Source: Desertimonas flava
Lineage (GTDB): Bacteria; Actinomycetota; Acidimicrobiia; Acidimicrobiales; Ilumatobacteraceae
Length of the DNA: 64,000 nt
Assembly (NCBI RefSeq): GCF_003426815.1
Contig: NZ_QKYK01000017.1
Location: 50,152 to 114,151 of the forward strand
Direction of reading: 5' to 3'
The translations under genes and the position numbers were made by a program. Shown here one piece after another: positions 36,398-45,349 of this stretch. Numbering within the stretch: the stretch's first letter is position 1; each line of letters opens with the position of its first letter. The notes under the pieces were generated by a model. That model did no database searches and had not been told where the DNA came from. It worked only from the letters and a program-made list of their open reading frames with translations.

Positions 36398-36813
36398 GGC
36401 CGAAGTCCCCGATCCGCACATTCCTCCTCCGTACGGTCATCGTCGGCTTCATCGCCCTGTTCGTCGGGTTCGTCGGCGAATGCATCATGATGGCCATCTG
36501 GCCGGGCGAGGCGAAGCTGCTTGCACCCGTGTTCTGCGACGCGGGGCAGTCCGAGGCCATCGTGGTCAGCGACACCCACCGGGACGCCCGCGGTGCCAGT
36601 ACGAACTTCACGATGTACTGCGTGGGCGATCGCGGCGACTACACGAACGTCGGCTGGATGCGGCCGATGCTGCTGCTGGCGTTGATCCACACCGCGATCG
36701 TGCTGCTCCTGTACCACGGCATCCGTGCCTACGGGCGGCTCCGCCGGTACCGCGACCGGCGCGACGTGAACGGCGGCCGTTCTGGCGCCGCGGCCCCTAC
36801 GTTGGGAGGGTGA
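36394..36813 (+). CDS. Small two-segment membrane protein
   Basis: 139 residues from GTG 36394. Two membrane segments are visible, about residues 13-35 (LLRTVIVGFIALFVGFVGE) and 95-115 (MLLLALIHTAIVLLLYHG), flanking an external loop with two cysteines. A basic tail RLRRYRDRRDV is cytoplasmic by the positive-inside rule. No family recognised. It is coupled to the lipoprotein gene, and its last bases overlap the ppc start. Confidence 0.65.
   Translation: MRPKSPIRTFLLRTVIVGFIALFVGFVGECIMMAIWPGEAKLLAPVFCDAGQSEAIVVSDTHRDARGASTNFTMYCVGDRGDYTNVGWMRPMLLLALIHTAIVLLLYHGIRAYGRLRRYRDRRDVNGGRSGAAAPTLGG
36798..36803 (+). promoter_or_regulatory. Putative -10 box before ppc
   Basis: TACGTT ends six bases before GTG 36810; the six bases between are GGGAGG. 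This could start a leaderless ppc transcript inside the end of the preceding gene, though GGGAGG might also act as a too-close ribosome site. Confidence 0.4.
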
Positions 36814-39563
36814 CGTCTCCGACCCCGGCCGCTGGGCCTGACGCTCGTGGCCGCGACGATGCCGGCCGCGATTCCGGCAAGGACGAGCTGCTCAGCGCCG
36901 ACATCCGGCTGCTCGGGCGGCTGCTCGGCGACGTGGTCCGCGAACAGGCGGGGGACGAGGTGTTCGCCCTCGTCGAGGACGTTCGCCAACGCGCCGTGGC
37001 CGACCGGCGCGACGGCCGCAGCCCACTCGGCGGGTTGGCCGAGTCGCTCCCGAGTCGGGCGATCACCGACCAGCTCCATCTGATCCGGGCGTTCGGCTGG
37101 CTCTCGCTGCTGGTCAACACGGCCGAAGACGTCCATCAGGAGCGGCGCCGGCGGTTCCACCGCGCACGCGGCAGCGGGCCTCAGCCGGGCAGCATCGAGG
37201 CCGCTGCCGATCGCTTGATCACCGCCGGTGTCGACGCCGCGACCGCCGCCGATCTGCTGACCAACCTGCGCGTCACCCCGGTCATCACCGCCCACCCCAC
37301 CGAAGTGCGGCGGCAGACCGTGCTCGAGATCGTCGGCGACCTCTCCCGGCTGTTGCAGCAACGGCCCGACGATCTGAACACGCAGCTCCAGCTCAAGATC
37401 CTCACGCTGTGGGACACCGCCTCGCTGCGGCTGTCCAAGCTGCGCGTCGGCGACGAGATCAACGAGGCGCTGCGCTACTACCGGGCCAGCATCTTCGCCG
37501 TCGTGCCCGAATTGGTCGCCGACCTCACCGATCTCGCCCGCCGGCGATGGGGCGTCGACGTCGACGTCACGAGGGCCGTGACGATGGGATCGTGGATCGG
37601 CGGCGATCGCGACGGCAATCCGTACGTCGACGCCGAGGTGCTGCGGACGGCGATCGACCGCCAGGCGGCGACGGCGATCGAGCACCACCTCGAGGCGCTG
37701 CGTCACCTCGAACGGTCGCTGCCGATGTCGGCCCGCCTCGTCACTCCCAGCGCCGAGCTGATCGCGCTCGCCGACGCGTCGGGAGACCGATCGCCGTTCC
37801 GGGCCGACGAACCGTATCGGCGGGCCCTGCGTGGCATGTACGGACGGCTCTTCGGTCTCGGCGATCGCGTGCTCGGTGGCCACCCGGCGGCGCCGCTCCC
37901 AAGCGTGGAGACCGCCCCCTACGACACGATCTACGAGCTCGGCCGCGACCTGGGCACGATCGCCGCGTCACTTCGCTCGCACGGCGCAGGGGTGCTCGCC
38001 GACCGGCTCGTCGTCCCCGTCGCCCGGGCGGTCGCCGAGTTCGGCGTCCATCTGTGCGCCCTCGACCTGCGCCAGAACGCCTCCGTCCATCAGCAGGTCG
38101 TCGCCGAGCTGCTCGCCGTGGCCGGCGTCGACACCGATTATCTCGGCCGGAGCGAGGCCGAGCGCACGCAGCTGCTCGTCGCCGAACTGGCGTCGCCGCG
38201 CCCGCTCCGAAGCCCGTACGCCGACTACGGCGAGTTGGTCGTCAAGGAGCTCGCCACCCTGGCCGCCGCCGCCGAGGCCGTGCGGCGGGTCGGGTCCGAG
38301 GCCATCGCCCACTACGTGATCTCCGGCGCCGAGTCGGCGAGCGACGTGCTCGAGGTCGCCGTGCTCCTGCGCGAGGTGGGGCTCGTCCGCGGCGCACACT
38401 CCGACGTCGACATCGTGCCGTTGTTCGAGACGATCGGCGATCTCGAGCGGGCCGACGCGGTCCTGACCGAACTGCTCGACGAGCCTGCCTACCGGCGCCT
38501 CGTCGACGGGCGGGGCGGGCGCCAGGAGGTGATGGTCGGCTACTCCGACTCCAACAAGGACGGCGGTTATCTCACGTCGTCGTGGGCCCTGTCGCAGGCT
38601 CAGGAACGTCTCGTCGCCGTCGCCGCGGCGCACGATGTGCGTCTCCGCCTCTTCCACGGCCGGGGCGGGACCGTGGGTCGCGGCGGGGGCCCGGCCCACG
38701 ACGCCATCCTGGCTCAGCCGCCGGGATCGGTCGACGGGCAGATCCGCATCACCGAACAGGGCGAGATGGTCGCCGCCAAGTACGCCCAGCCGGCGTCGGC
38801 GCGTCGCAATCTCGAGACCCTCGTCGCGGCCACGCTGGAGGCGTCGGCCGGGCTCGACGACGGGCTCGGCGACGACCGCCAGCGCTTCGCCGAGGCGATG
38901 GACCGGCTGTCGTCCGACTCCCATCGGGCGTATCGCGACCTCGTCTATGGCGACGACGACTTCGCCGGCTTCTTCGCCGCGATCACGCCCATCCGGGAGA
39001 TCTCCACGCTCAACATCGGAAGCCGGCCGGCCTCGCGCACCGGCTCGGGTCGCATCGAGGACCTTCGGGCGATCCCCTGGGTCTTCGGTTGGTCGCAATG
39101 CCGGCTGATGTTGCCCGGCTGGTTCGGGAGCGGTTCGGCGTTCGCCGCGTGCGGCGACGAGGGCCTGCTCTCCGGCATGTACGGGCGCTGGCCGTTCTTC
39201 CGGTCGGTCGTCGACAACCTCGGGATGGTGCTCGCCAAGGCCGACCTCGACATCGGTCGTCGTTACGCTGCGGCGCTCGTCGGCGACGCCCACGTGCGCA
39301 AGCGGATCGTCGACCGGATCGCCGTCGAGTTCGAGCTCATCACCGAGTGGCACGCCCGCATCACCGGCTCACCGGACCCGCTCGCCGCCAACCCCACCCT
39401 CGCCCGCAGCATCCGCAACCGCTATCCGTACCTCGACCCGTTGCACGTGATGCAGATCGAGCTGTTGCGCAGGCACCGCGCCGGCGACCACGGCGAACTC
39501 GTCGAGCGGGGCATCCAGCTGACGATCAACGCCATCGCCACCGGCCTGCGCAACAGCGGCTGA
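36810..39563 (+). CDS. ppc: Phosphoenolpyruvate carboxylase
   Basis: 917-residue cytoplasmic enzyme that carboxylates PEP to oxaloacetate and refills the citrate cycle. All main active-site motifs are present: TAHPTEVRRQTV (catalytic His), GSWIGGDRDGNPYV, VMVGYSDSNKDGGYLTS, LFHGRGGTVGRGGGP and RAIPWVFGWSQCRLMLPGWFG. The length and the C-terminal IATGLRNSG fit the family. The GTG start overlaps the preceding stop. Two citrate synthases lie 10 kb downstream, so this region is rich in anaplerotic genes. Confidence 0.97.
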   Translation: MTSPTPAAGPDARGRDDAGRDSGKDELLSADIRLLGRLLGDVVREQAGDEVFALVEDVRQRAVADRRDGRSPLGGLAESLPSRAITDQLHLIRAFGWLSLLVNTAEDVHQERRRRFHRARGSGPQPGSIEAAADRLITAGVDAATAADLLTNLRVTPVITAHPTEVRRQTVLEIVGDLSRLLQQRPDDLNTQLQLKILTLWDTASLRLSKLRVGDEINEALRYYRASIFAVVPELVADLTDLARRRWGVDVDVTRAVTMGSWIGGDRDGNPYVDAEVLRTAIDRQAATAIEHHLEALRHLERSLPMSARLVTPSAELIALADASGDRSPFRADEPYRRALRGMYGRLFGLGDRVLGGHPAAPLPSVETAPYDTIYELGRDLGTIAASLRSHGAGVLADRLVVPVARAVAEFGVHLCALDLRQNASVHQQVVAELLAVAGVDTDYLGRSEAERTQLLVAELASPRPLRSPYADYGELVVKELATLAAAAEAVRRVGSEAIAHYVISGAESASDVLEVAVLLREVGLVRGAHSDVDIVPLFETIGDLERADAVLTELLDEPAYRRLVDGRGGRQEVMVGYSDSNKDGGYLTSSWALSQAQERLVAVAAAHDVRLRLFHGRGGTVGRGGGPAHDAILAQPPGSVDGQIRITEQGEMVAAKYAQPASARRNLETLVAATLEASAGLDDGLGDDRQRFAEAMDRLSSDSHRAYRDLVYGDDDFAGFFAAITPIREISTLNIGSRPASRTGSGRIEDLRAIPWVFGWSQCRLMLPGWFGSGSAFAACGDEGLLSGMYGRWPFFRSVVDNLGMVLAKADLDIGRRYAAALVGDAHVRKRIVDRIAVEFELITEWHARITGSPDPLAANPTLARSIRNRYPYLDPLHVMQIELLRRHRAGDHGELVERGIQLTINAIATGLRNSG

Positions 39564-39592
39564 CGCGGGGTGATCCGCGACCGGACTCGGTC
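39564..39592 (+). terminator. Two small hairpins after ppc
   Basis: CGCGG (39564-39568) pairs with CCGCG (39575-39579), and GACCG (39579-39583) pairs with CGGTC (39588-39592). They lie in the 47-base gap between the convergent ppc and exporter genes. No T-run, so weak evidence. Confidence 0.3.
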
Positions 39593-39610
39593 CCGGGTTG
39601 GTGGTGGGGG

Positions 39611-41335
39611 TCAACGGCTGGGGCGGGGGCGCCGGAGGACGATCCAGGTGGCGCCGAGGAAGGTGATGGCGAACAGGGAGAGCACGAGCCAGTAGGTGCC
39701 GGTGGACAACGTGCCGGCGTCGCCGTAGGAGTCGAGCAGGGGCCGGCCGAGTGGTGAGCCGCCGCCGGACAGGATCCGGCGGGCGCCGAGATCGTGACCG
39801 ATCGCCTCGAACGCCCAGCGCGAGGGAATCGCCAGGCTGAGTCCGGCACCGGCCGACGCCATGAGGTGCACCGGCAAGATGGCGCCGGAGAACAGCACGG
39901 CCGGGAAGCACAGTATCGGCAGAGCCAGCGTCGCCTGGGCCGCCGTGGACACGATCGCCGACGTCAACAGCCCGAGGGCGAGGGCGGCGATGGCGCAGAG
40001 CACCAGGCCGGTGCCGATCGACGCGTACGTGCCGAGTGGCCGCGCGGGGAGACGGTCGAACAGGCGCAGGACGGCGAGCATGGCCGCGACGACCACCAGC
40101 AGGAACGGCCCGAGGATCGTCACCTTCGACGCCAGGTAGGCGCCGGGTCGGAGTCCCACGAATCGCTCACGGCGCAGGATCGACTGTTCGGTGACGATCT
40201 GCAGCAGCCCGTAGGTGAGCCCGAAGAAGAAGGCAGCGAAGACGACCCAGAAGCCGATCATCACCATCGAGCTCGGCGTGGGGTCATCGGCGTCGAACGC
40301 GCCGGGCCGGAAGAGGACGGCGAACATGGCGACCACCAGGGCCGGCGAGCCGAGGAGGATGACGAGGGTCAGGCGGTTGCGCACGAGGATCTCGAGCGTG
40401 CGCCGCGTCAGCACGGCCCACTGCGTGAGCGGCCCCGCCACCGGACGCACGGCGACGTCGCCGCTCGGTCGGTCGGCGGACGCGCTCGGTGGCGCCGCAG
40501 TCCGTTCCCGGGCCGCGTCGACGATCCGGTCGGGATCGGCGAGGAGGGCGTAGAGAGCGGGGATCGAGCCGACCTCGAACCATCCGAGCGCCTCCTCGAC
40601 GGTTCCGATGAAGCCGACCCGTCCGCCGCGCGTCGTGAACACGATGCGGTCACAGATCGCCAGGTCGTCGACGGAGTGCGTGGTGAAGACCACCGTCGCC
40701 GATCGGTCGGCGAGCTGGCGCAGGCGGATGAGCAGCTCGGCGCTGGTGAGTGGGTCGAGGCCCGACGTCGGCTCGTCGAGGAAGAAGACGTGGGGATCGG
40801 TGAGCAGCTCGACGGCGATGCTGGCCCGCTTGCGTTGCCCGCCGCTGAGCGCGCCGACACGGACATCGGCCTGGTGGATGAGACCGACGGCTGCGAGGGC
40901 ATCGGCCGCCGCGGCGTCGACGTCGGCGGCGGTCGTCGACGAGGGCAGGCGCAGACGTGCCGCGTAACGCAGCGTCCGCCCGAGCGGCAGGTCGGCGTGG
41001 ATGATGTCGTCCTGGGGGACGTAGCCGAGCACGCTACGGAACGCCTCGGCGTTGCCGTGCACGTCGACGCCGTCGAAGCGCACGGCGCCTTGCGTCGCCG
41101 CTACGAGCCCGGCGATCGTCTCCAGCAGTGTCGTCTTGCCGGCTCCGCTCGGTCCGACGATCGCCACCAGCTCACCGGGGGAGACGGTGAACGAGACGTC
41201 GTCGAGCAGGGTCACCTCCTCGCCGCGGCTGCTCCGGACGCGCCGCGTGAGGTGGTCGACGACGATCCGAACACCGGTGCGTCCGGGGGCCGCGAGCTCG
41301 ACGGCGGGTGCCGGGGAGGACGTGTCGATGGTCAT
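39611..41335 (-). CDS. ABC exporter, ATPase fused to ABC2-type permease
   Basis: 574-residue half-transporter of the ABCG/White-like layout. The N-terminal ATPase (residues about 20-245) has Walker A GPSGAGKTTLLETIAG, Q-loop YVPQDDIIHADL, signature LSGGQRKRASIAVELL and Walker B VFFLDEPTSGLDPLT. After a polar linker, the permease part (from about 305) has six hydrophobic segments with a FPAVLFSGAILPVHLM stretch. It likely exports a lipophilic compound or drug. It is divergent from a TetR gene, with a strong palindromic operator between them. SD GGAAG lies ten bases before the ATG. Confidence 0.9.
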   Translation of the reverse strand: MTIDTSSPAPAVELAAPGRTGVRIVVDHLTRRVRSSRGEEVTLLDDVSFTVSPGELVAIVGPSGAGKTTLLETIAGLVAATQGAVRFDGVDVHGNAEAFRSVLGYVPQDDIIHADLPLGRTLRYAARLRLPSSTTAADVDAAAADALAAVGLIHQADVRVGALSGGQRKRASIAVELLTDPHVFFLDEPTSGLDPLTSAELLIRLRQLADRSATVVFTTHSVDDLAICDRIVFTTRGGRVGFIGTVEEALGWFEVGSIPALYALLADPDRIVDAARERTAAPPSASADRPSGDVAVRPVAGPLTQWAVLTRRTLEILVRNRLTLVILLGSPALVVAMFAVLFRPGAFDADDPTPSSMVMIGFWVVFAAFFFGLTYGLLQIVTEQSILRRERFVGLRPGAYLASKVTILGPFLLVVVAAMLAVLRLFDRLPARPLGTYASIGTGLVLCAIAALALGLLTSAIVSTAAQATLALPILCFPAVLFSGAILPVHLMASAGAGLSLAIPSRWAFEAIGHDLGARRILSGGGSPLGRPLLDSYGDAGTLSTGTYWLVLSLFAITFLGATWIVLRRPRPSR

Positions 41336-41352
41336 GGTCAGCTTCCTTCGTG

Positions 41353-41378
41353 AGTTAGCACGATCGGTCGTGCTAACT
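41353..41378. promoter_or_regulatory. Perfect palindromic TetR operator O1
   Basis: AGTTAGCACGA (41353-41363) and its exact inverse TCGTGCTAACT (41368-41378) flank a 4-bp spacer, 26 bp in all. It lies in the divergent exporter/TetR promoter region. On the minus strand, TAACTC next to it may serve as the exporter -10 box, so a bound repressor would block it. Confidence 0.8.
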
Positions 41379-41382
41379 CTGG

Positions 41383-41408
41383 CGACAGTACGACCGATCG
41401 TGCTAACT
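41383..41408. promoter_or_regulatory. Second, imperfect TetR operator O2
   Basis: The right arm TCGTGCTAACT (41398-41408) is identical to O1; the left arm matches in 7 of 11 bases. Centers are 30 bp apart. TAACTT (41404-41409), the likely -10 box of the regulator gene, overlaps it and ends seven bases before GTG 41417. Confidence 0.65.
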
Positions 41409-41416
41409 TGTCAACC

Positions 41417-42049
41417 GTGAAATCTCCCCGACGGACGCGAGCCGATGGTGAACGCACCCGCGAAGCGATCCTCCGGGCCGCCGTCTCCCTGGCCACCGTC
41501 GACGGTCTCGAGGGCCTGTCGATCGGCAACCTCGCCGCCGCGTTGGAGATGAGCAAGAGCGGTGTGTACGCCCACTTCGACTCCAAGCAGGACCTCCAGC
41601 TGGCCACGGTCGACGAGGCCGAGCGGGTCTTCGACGCCGAGGTCACCGATGCGGCGCTCGCCGCCGCCCCCGGCCTCGCCCGGCTCGTCGCCCTGTGCGA
41701 CGCGTACTTCGATCATCTCCTGCGCCGGACGTTTCCCGGCGGGTGCTTCTTCGCCGGGGCGATCCTCGAGATGGGCACCAGACCGGGGCCGGTCAAGGAG
41801 CGGGTCGCCGCCTTCCAGGGTCGCCTCACCGGCCTCGTCCGCGACTCGGCGGCGGCCGCGATCGAGCGGGGCGAGCTGGCGCCGGATGAAGACCCCGACG
41901 CGCTCACGCTCGAGCTCAACGGGCTCATCCTCGCCGCCAACGCCGCGTTCGTGCTCGATGGTGACGAGCGCGCCGTCGCCCTCGCCCGCCGCGTCTCCCA
42001 CCGGCGGCTCGGAGCGGGTGAGAACGACGCGGTGACCGCGACCGGCTGA
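41417..42049 (+). CDS. TetR family transcriptional regulator
   Basis: 210 residues from GTG 41417 (TTG 41408 is in frame but would fall inside O2). The DNA-binding part has [19 protein letters not shown], then [26 protein letters not shown], a standard TetR HTH. The C-terminal half with [18 protein letters not shown] resembles ligand domains of the TetR_C group often paired with drug exporters. It is expected to repress itself and the divergent exporter through O1 and O2. Confidence 0.88.
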   Translation: MKSPRRTRADGERTREAILRAAVSLATVDGLEGLSIGNLAAALEMSKSGVYAHFDSKQDLQLATVDEAERVFDAEVTDAALAAAPGLARLVALCDAYFDHLLRRTFPGGCFFAGAILEMGTRPGPVKERVAAFQGRLTGLVRDSAAAAIERGELAPDEDPDALTLELNGLILAANAAFVLDGDERAVALARRVSHRRLGAGENDAVTATG

Positions 42050-42095
42050 GGCCTCGTCGGCCACCCGCAGCGGCCGTGCCGCGAGTCGGCGGCGC

Positions 42096-42101
42096 TACGT
42101 T
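42096..42101 (+). promoter_or_regulatory. Putative -10 box before thyA
   Basis: TACGTT ends nine bases before ATG 42111, with GTG codons in frame between them. Fits a leaderless or nearly leaderless thyA-folA transcript. Confidence 0.4.
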
Positions 42102-42110
42102 GTGGTGCCG

Positions 42111-42905
42111 ATGCGCCAATACCTCGACCTCGTCGAGCGCATCCTCGACGAGGGCGTCGACAAGTCCGACCGCACCGGCACCGGCACCCGCAGTGTGTTC
42201 GGCCACCAGATGCGCTTCCGGCTCGACGACGGCTTCCCGGTGGTCACCACGAAGAAGGTGCACCTGCGATCGGTCATCGTCGAGCTGCTGTGGTTCCTGC
42301 GCGGCGAGACCAACGTCCGCTGGCTGCAGGAGCGTGGCGTGAGCATCTGGGACGAATGGGCCGATGCCGAAGGCGAGCTCGGCCCCGTGTACGGGCACCA
42401 GTGGCGCTCGTGGCCGGCGCCCGACGGGACCACGATCGACCAGATCGCCCGGGTTGTGGACTCGATCCGGCGGACGCCCGATTCCCGGCGCCACATCGTG
42501 TCGGCGTGGAACGTCGCCGAGATCGACGAGATGGCGCTGCCGCCGTGCCACACGCTCTTCCAGTTCTACGTCGCCGACGGGACGCTGTCGTGCCAGTTGT
42601 ACCAGCGATCGGCCGACGTGTTCCTCGGCGTGCCGTTCAACATCGCGTCGTATGCCCTGCTCACCCATCTCGTCGCCCAGGTGACCGGTCTCCGCGCCGG
42701 CGACTTCGTGCACACCTTCGGCGACGCCCACCTCTACCTCAACCACCTCGACCAGGCGCGCCTGCAGCTCAGCCGCGAGCCCCGGCCGTTGCCGACCCTG
42801 CATCTGGCCGACGGCATCGCCGAGCTCGACAGCGTCGAGCTGGACCACGTCGTCGTCGACGGCTACGACCCGCACCCGGCGATCCCTGCACCCATCGCCG
42901 TATGA
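42111..42905 (+). CDS. thyA: Thymidylate synthase
   Basis: 264 residues, the same length as E. coli ThyA. It converts dUMP to dTMP with methylene-tetrahydrofolate. The catalytic Cys is in [14 protein letters not shown], the dUMP-binding segment is [27 protein letters not shown], and the Arg and folate regions FGHQMRF and LYLNHLDQ are present. The stop overlaps the folA ATG by four bases, which couples the two enzymes of the same folate cycle. Confidence 0.97.
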   Translation: MRQYLDLVERILDEGVDKSDRTGTGTRSVFGHQMRFRLDDGFPVVTTKKVHLRSVIVELLWFLRGETNVRWLQERGVSIWDEWADAEGELGPVYGHQWRSWPAPDGTTIDQIARVVDSIRRTPDSRRHIVSAWNVAEIDEMALPPCHTLFQFYVADGTLSCQLYQRSADVFLGVPFNIASYALLTHLVAQVTGLRAGDFVHTFGDAHLYLNHLDQARLQLSREPRPLPTLHLADGIAELDSVELDHVVVDGYDPHPAIPAPIAV

Positions 42906-43774
42906 CGATCACGCTGATCGCCGCGGTGGCGGCGAACGGGACGATCGGCGCCGCGGGCGGCATGCCGTGGCACCTCCCCGAGGACCTCGAGCGGTTCAAG
43001 GCGATGACGACCGGCCACACCTTGGTGATGGGGCGCAAGACGTACGAGTCGATCGGTCGTCCGCTGCCGGGACGGCGCACGCTGGTCATCACGCGCGACC
43101 CTCGATGGTCGGCCGACGGCGTGGCCGTCACGTCGTCGCTGGACGCCGCCCTCGAGCACGCGCCGGGCGAGACGGTGTTCGTGGCCGGCGGCGGCGAGAT
43201 CTACGCCCAGACGATCGACCGCGCCGACCGGTTGGAGATCACCCACGTCCACCGTGCCGTCGAGGGGGACACGGCGTTCCCCACCATCGACCCCGACCGC
43301 TGGCAGGTCGAGGCCACCGACGAACGCGACGGGTTCGCGTTCGTCACCTACGGGCCCCGCGCGGCCCCCGTGCGTCGGCTCGACGACCTGCTCGCCGGGC
43401 TGCAACCCGTGCTCCACCCCGGCGAGTACGTGTACGTCCTCGCCGGCGCCGACGACCGCCACATCCGTACGAAGCCGGTCGTCGTGGTGCACGAGGCCGA
43501 GGGCAAGACCTTGGTGATCGACGCCGGCGCCGCCGGCGAGGCCGGATTCCCGACCTCGCCCCGCTTCGCCTGGATCACCCTCGAGGTGCACTCCGACCTC
43601 GAGGCGGTCGGACTCACGGCCGCGGTCGCTACGGCGCTGACCGACGAGGGGATCGCGTGCAACGTGGTGGCGGGCTTCCATCACGACCATCTCTTCGTCC
43701 CCATCGGCCGTGCGGGCGATGCGATCGACGCCCTCACCCGGCTGTCGGCGGCGCCGCCGGGCCCCAGGCCCTAG
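42902..43774 (+). CDS. folA: Dihydrofolate reductase fused to ACT-like domain
   Basis: 290 residues. Residues 1 to about 155 are a full [47 protein letters not shown] and [14 protein letters not shown]. Residues about 160-280 form a second domain with [23 protein letters not shown]-like [21 protein letters not shown] and [18 protein letters not shown], which matches the ACT-related family usually found as a separate 130-residue protein. No stop lies between; V157 (GTG 43370) is the only convenient internal start. The second domain may bind an amino acid. The fusion is unusual, as far as I know. Confidence 0.88.
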   Translation: MTITLIAAVAANGTIGAAGGMPWHLPEDLERFKAMTTGHTLVMGRKTYESIGRPLPGRRTLVITRDPRWSADGVAVTSSLDAALEHAPGETVFVAGGGEIYAQTIDRADRLEITHVHRAVEGDTAFPTIDPDRWQVEATDERDGFAFVTYGPRAAPVRRLDDLLAGLQPVLHPGEYVYVLAGADDRHIRTKPVVVVHEAEGKTLVIDAGAAGEAGFPTSPRFAWITLEVHSDLEAVGLTAAVATALTDEGIACNVVAGFHHDHLFVPIGRAGDAIDALTRLSAAPPGPRP

Positions 43775-43809
43775 TGCCGCGGCGCTAGGTGCCGTTGGCG
43801 CTCGGCCTA

Positions 43810-43815
43810 TATCGT
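43810..43815 (+). promoter_or_regulatory. Putative -10 box, near-leaderless transcript
   Basis: TATCGT (overlapping TATATC) ends eight bases before ATG 43824 of the small NifU-N-like gene. Confidence 0.4.
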
Positions 43816-43823
43816 GGCCGGCC

Positions 43824-44294
43824 ATGGGTCAGATGGTCGCCGTCACCGAGAAGCCGTCGTCGTCGCCGGGCATCGTCCGCTTCGAGCTGAACCGGGCGCT
43901 GACGGGAATGGGCCACGAGCACTACTCGTCGCTGAGCGATGCCACCGGTGATCGGCCCGCCGACGAACTGGCCCGGCGACTGTTCGCCACCGAGCAGATC
44001 GATGCCGTGCACGTCTTCTCCAACATGGTGACCGTCGAGCTGGCCCGCGGCGGTGACTCGGCGCCGCTCGCCGATGTCGTGCGCACCCTGTACCAGTACT
44101 GGCAGCCGGGCATGAAGCCGCCGTCGTTCGAGGACCTCCAGCCCGCCGACGAGCCCGGCGCGGCACCCGCCGCCACGGGCGACTCCGACGGTGCCGACCC
44201 GGCCCTCGCCGCGGCGATGGCCCGCGTGCCGGCCAACCTCCTCGAGCGCAGCCGCGCCGGCCGCGAACGCTGGAAGGCGAAGACCGGCGGCTGA
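43824..44294 (+). CDS. NifU N-terminal-domain-like protein
   Basis: 156 residues. The N-terminal 95 residues (VRFELNRALTGMGHEHY, LARRLFATEQIDAVHVFSNMVTVEL) fit the N-terminal domain of Nfu/NifU-type proteins, which precedes an iron-sulfur scaffold domain in those proteins. No CxxC motif or any cysteine is present here, so it should not hold a cluster itself. The C-terminal part is an Ala/Pro-rich linker and a basic tail RSRAGRERWKAKTGG. Role unknown; perhaps a partner-binding module. Confidence 0.55.
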   Translation: MGQMVAVTEKPSSSPGIVRFELNRALTGMGHEHYSSLSDATGDRPADELARRLFATEQIDAVHVFSNMVTVELARGGDSAPLADVVRTLYQYWQPGMKPPSFEDLQPADEPGAAPAATGDSDGADPALAAAMARVPANLLERSRAGRERWKAKTGG

Positions 44295-44303
44295 CCGACC
44301 CGT

Positions 44304-44319
44304 CGCCGCGATCGCGGCG
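44304..44319. terminator. Palindromic hairpin between convergent genes
   Basis: CGCCGCG, AT, CGCGGCG form a perfect 16-bp palindrome between the stops of the NifU-like gene and the dioxygenase gene. It can serve both directions. No T-run. Confidence 0.4.
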
Positions 44320-44323
44320 GCGC

Positions 44324-45316
44324 TCAGGTCCCGGGTCGGGACATGAGCTGAGGGAACACCTTGGACACCTTGGCCGTCAGGTAGTCGCCGTAGCGGCCCT
44401 GCCACGCGTGCACGTCGCCGCCGTCCCATCGCGGCGGACCGGCCGACGCGTCGCCCGGTTGCAGCGACTCGATCGGGACCGGCTCGGCGTCCCAGGACGG
44501 GTCGAGGAAGAACGGGAACGACAGCCGTCCGACGCCCGACGTGTTGCGCACCCGGTGGGGCGTGGACCGGTAGAGCCCGCGGGTCATCCGTTCGATCATG
44601 TCGCCGAGGTTGACCACGAGGACGTCGGGGTCGGCGGGCACGTCGACCCAGCCCGATGGTCCCCGGACCTCCAACCCTCCGGTCCCGTCCTGAGCGAGGA
44701 TCGTGAGCAGGCCGTAGTCGGTGTGCTCGCGGACACCCCACTCGTCCGCCTCGGTCGCCTGCTCGCCGGCCGGCGGGTAATGGAAGATGCGGAACAGCAC
44801 GGTCGGGTCGGCGGTGACGTTGCGGGCGAACCACGCGTCGTCGAGACCGAGGGCGGTGGCCAGCGCGGCGAGCAGGCGCTGACCCAGCGACGTCATCGCT
44901 TCCATCCACTCCAGCACGGCGGCGCGCAGGCCGGCGGGGACGGTGGGGAAGAGGTTGGCCCCGTGGAGCGGCGCTCCGGCCCGCACCGCCAGATGATCGT
45001 CGGCCAGCTCGGCGCCGAAGTAGATCCCCTCCTTGCCGTCGGGCCGTCCCGACGTCAGCTCGGCACCGACGGGAAACCAGCCCCGCCACGCCCGCCCGGC
45101 GCGCTCCATGGCGATCTCCGCCTTCGTCGCTGTCGGGAGGGCGAAGAACTCGGCGGCGTCGTCCGTGAGGCGGTGGCGGAGCCCGGGGTCGACGCCGTGG
45201 CCGACGATGCGGACGAAGCCGAAGCGACGGCATGCCTGGTCGAGCGCCGCAGCGACCCCCGAGCGCGCCGCGGCGTCGCCGTCGGTCAGCGCGGCGACGT
45301 CGACGAGCGGGAGCAC
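44324..45316 (-). CDS. Isopenicillin N synthase-like 2-oxoglutarate/Fe(II) dioxygenase
   Basis: 330 residues from GTG 45316. The DIOX N-terminal region has LPLVDVAALTDG and CRRFGFVRIVGHGVD. The iron triad is visible as His and Asp in VREHTDYGLLTIL and His in YRSTPHRVRNTSGVGRLSFPFFLDP, with the Arg-x-Ser co-substrate motif RLS. Such enzymes hydroxylate, desaturate or cyclise small molecules with O2. No biosynthetic partners are nearby. Its promoter is back-to-back with that of the Nudix gene. Confidence 0.88.
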   Translation of the reverse strand: MLPLVDVAALTDGDAAARSGVAAALDQACRRFGFVRIVGHGVDPGLRHRLTDDAAEFFALPTATKAEIAMERAGRAWRGWFPVGAELTSGRPDGKEGIYFGAELADDHLAVRAGAPLHGANLFPTVPAGLRAAVLEWMEAMTSLGQRLLAALATALGLDDAWFARNVTADPTVLFRIFHYPPAGEQATEADEWGVREHTDYGLLTILAQDGTGGLEVRGPSGWVDVPADPDVLVVNLGDMIERMTRGLYRSTPHRVRNTSGVGRLSFPFFLDPSWDAEPVPIESLQPGDASAGPPRWDGGDVHAWQGRYGDYLTAKVSKVFPQLMSRPGT

Positions 45317-45323
45317 GGCGCCG

Positions 45324-45329
45324 AGGCTA
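45324..45329 (-). promoter_or_regulatory. Putative -10 box of the dioxygenase gene, leaderless
   Basis: On the minus strand TAGCCT ends seven bases before GTG 45316. It is separated by only seven bases from the -10 box for the Nudix gene. Confidence 0.45.
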
Positions 45330-45336
45330 CGCCCGC

Positions 45337-45342
45337 TACGGT
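45337..45342 (+). promoter_or_regulatory. Putative -10 box of the Nudix gene, leaderless
   Basis: TACGGT ends seven bases before GTG 45350. The -35 region of this promoter would fall on the start codon of the divergent gene. Confidence 0.45.
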
Positions 45343-45349
45343 CCGGGTC

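Noticed and set aside
42290..42901. Extension of the DHFR protein upstream through the thyA region
   Set aside because: The DHFR fold begins exactly at ATG 42902, which overlaps the thyA stop; the upstream frame is a shadow of thyA.
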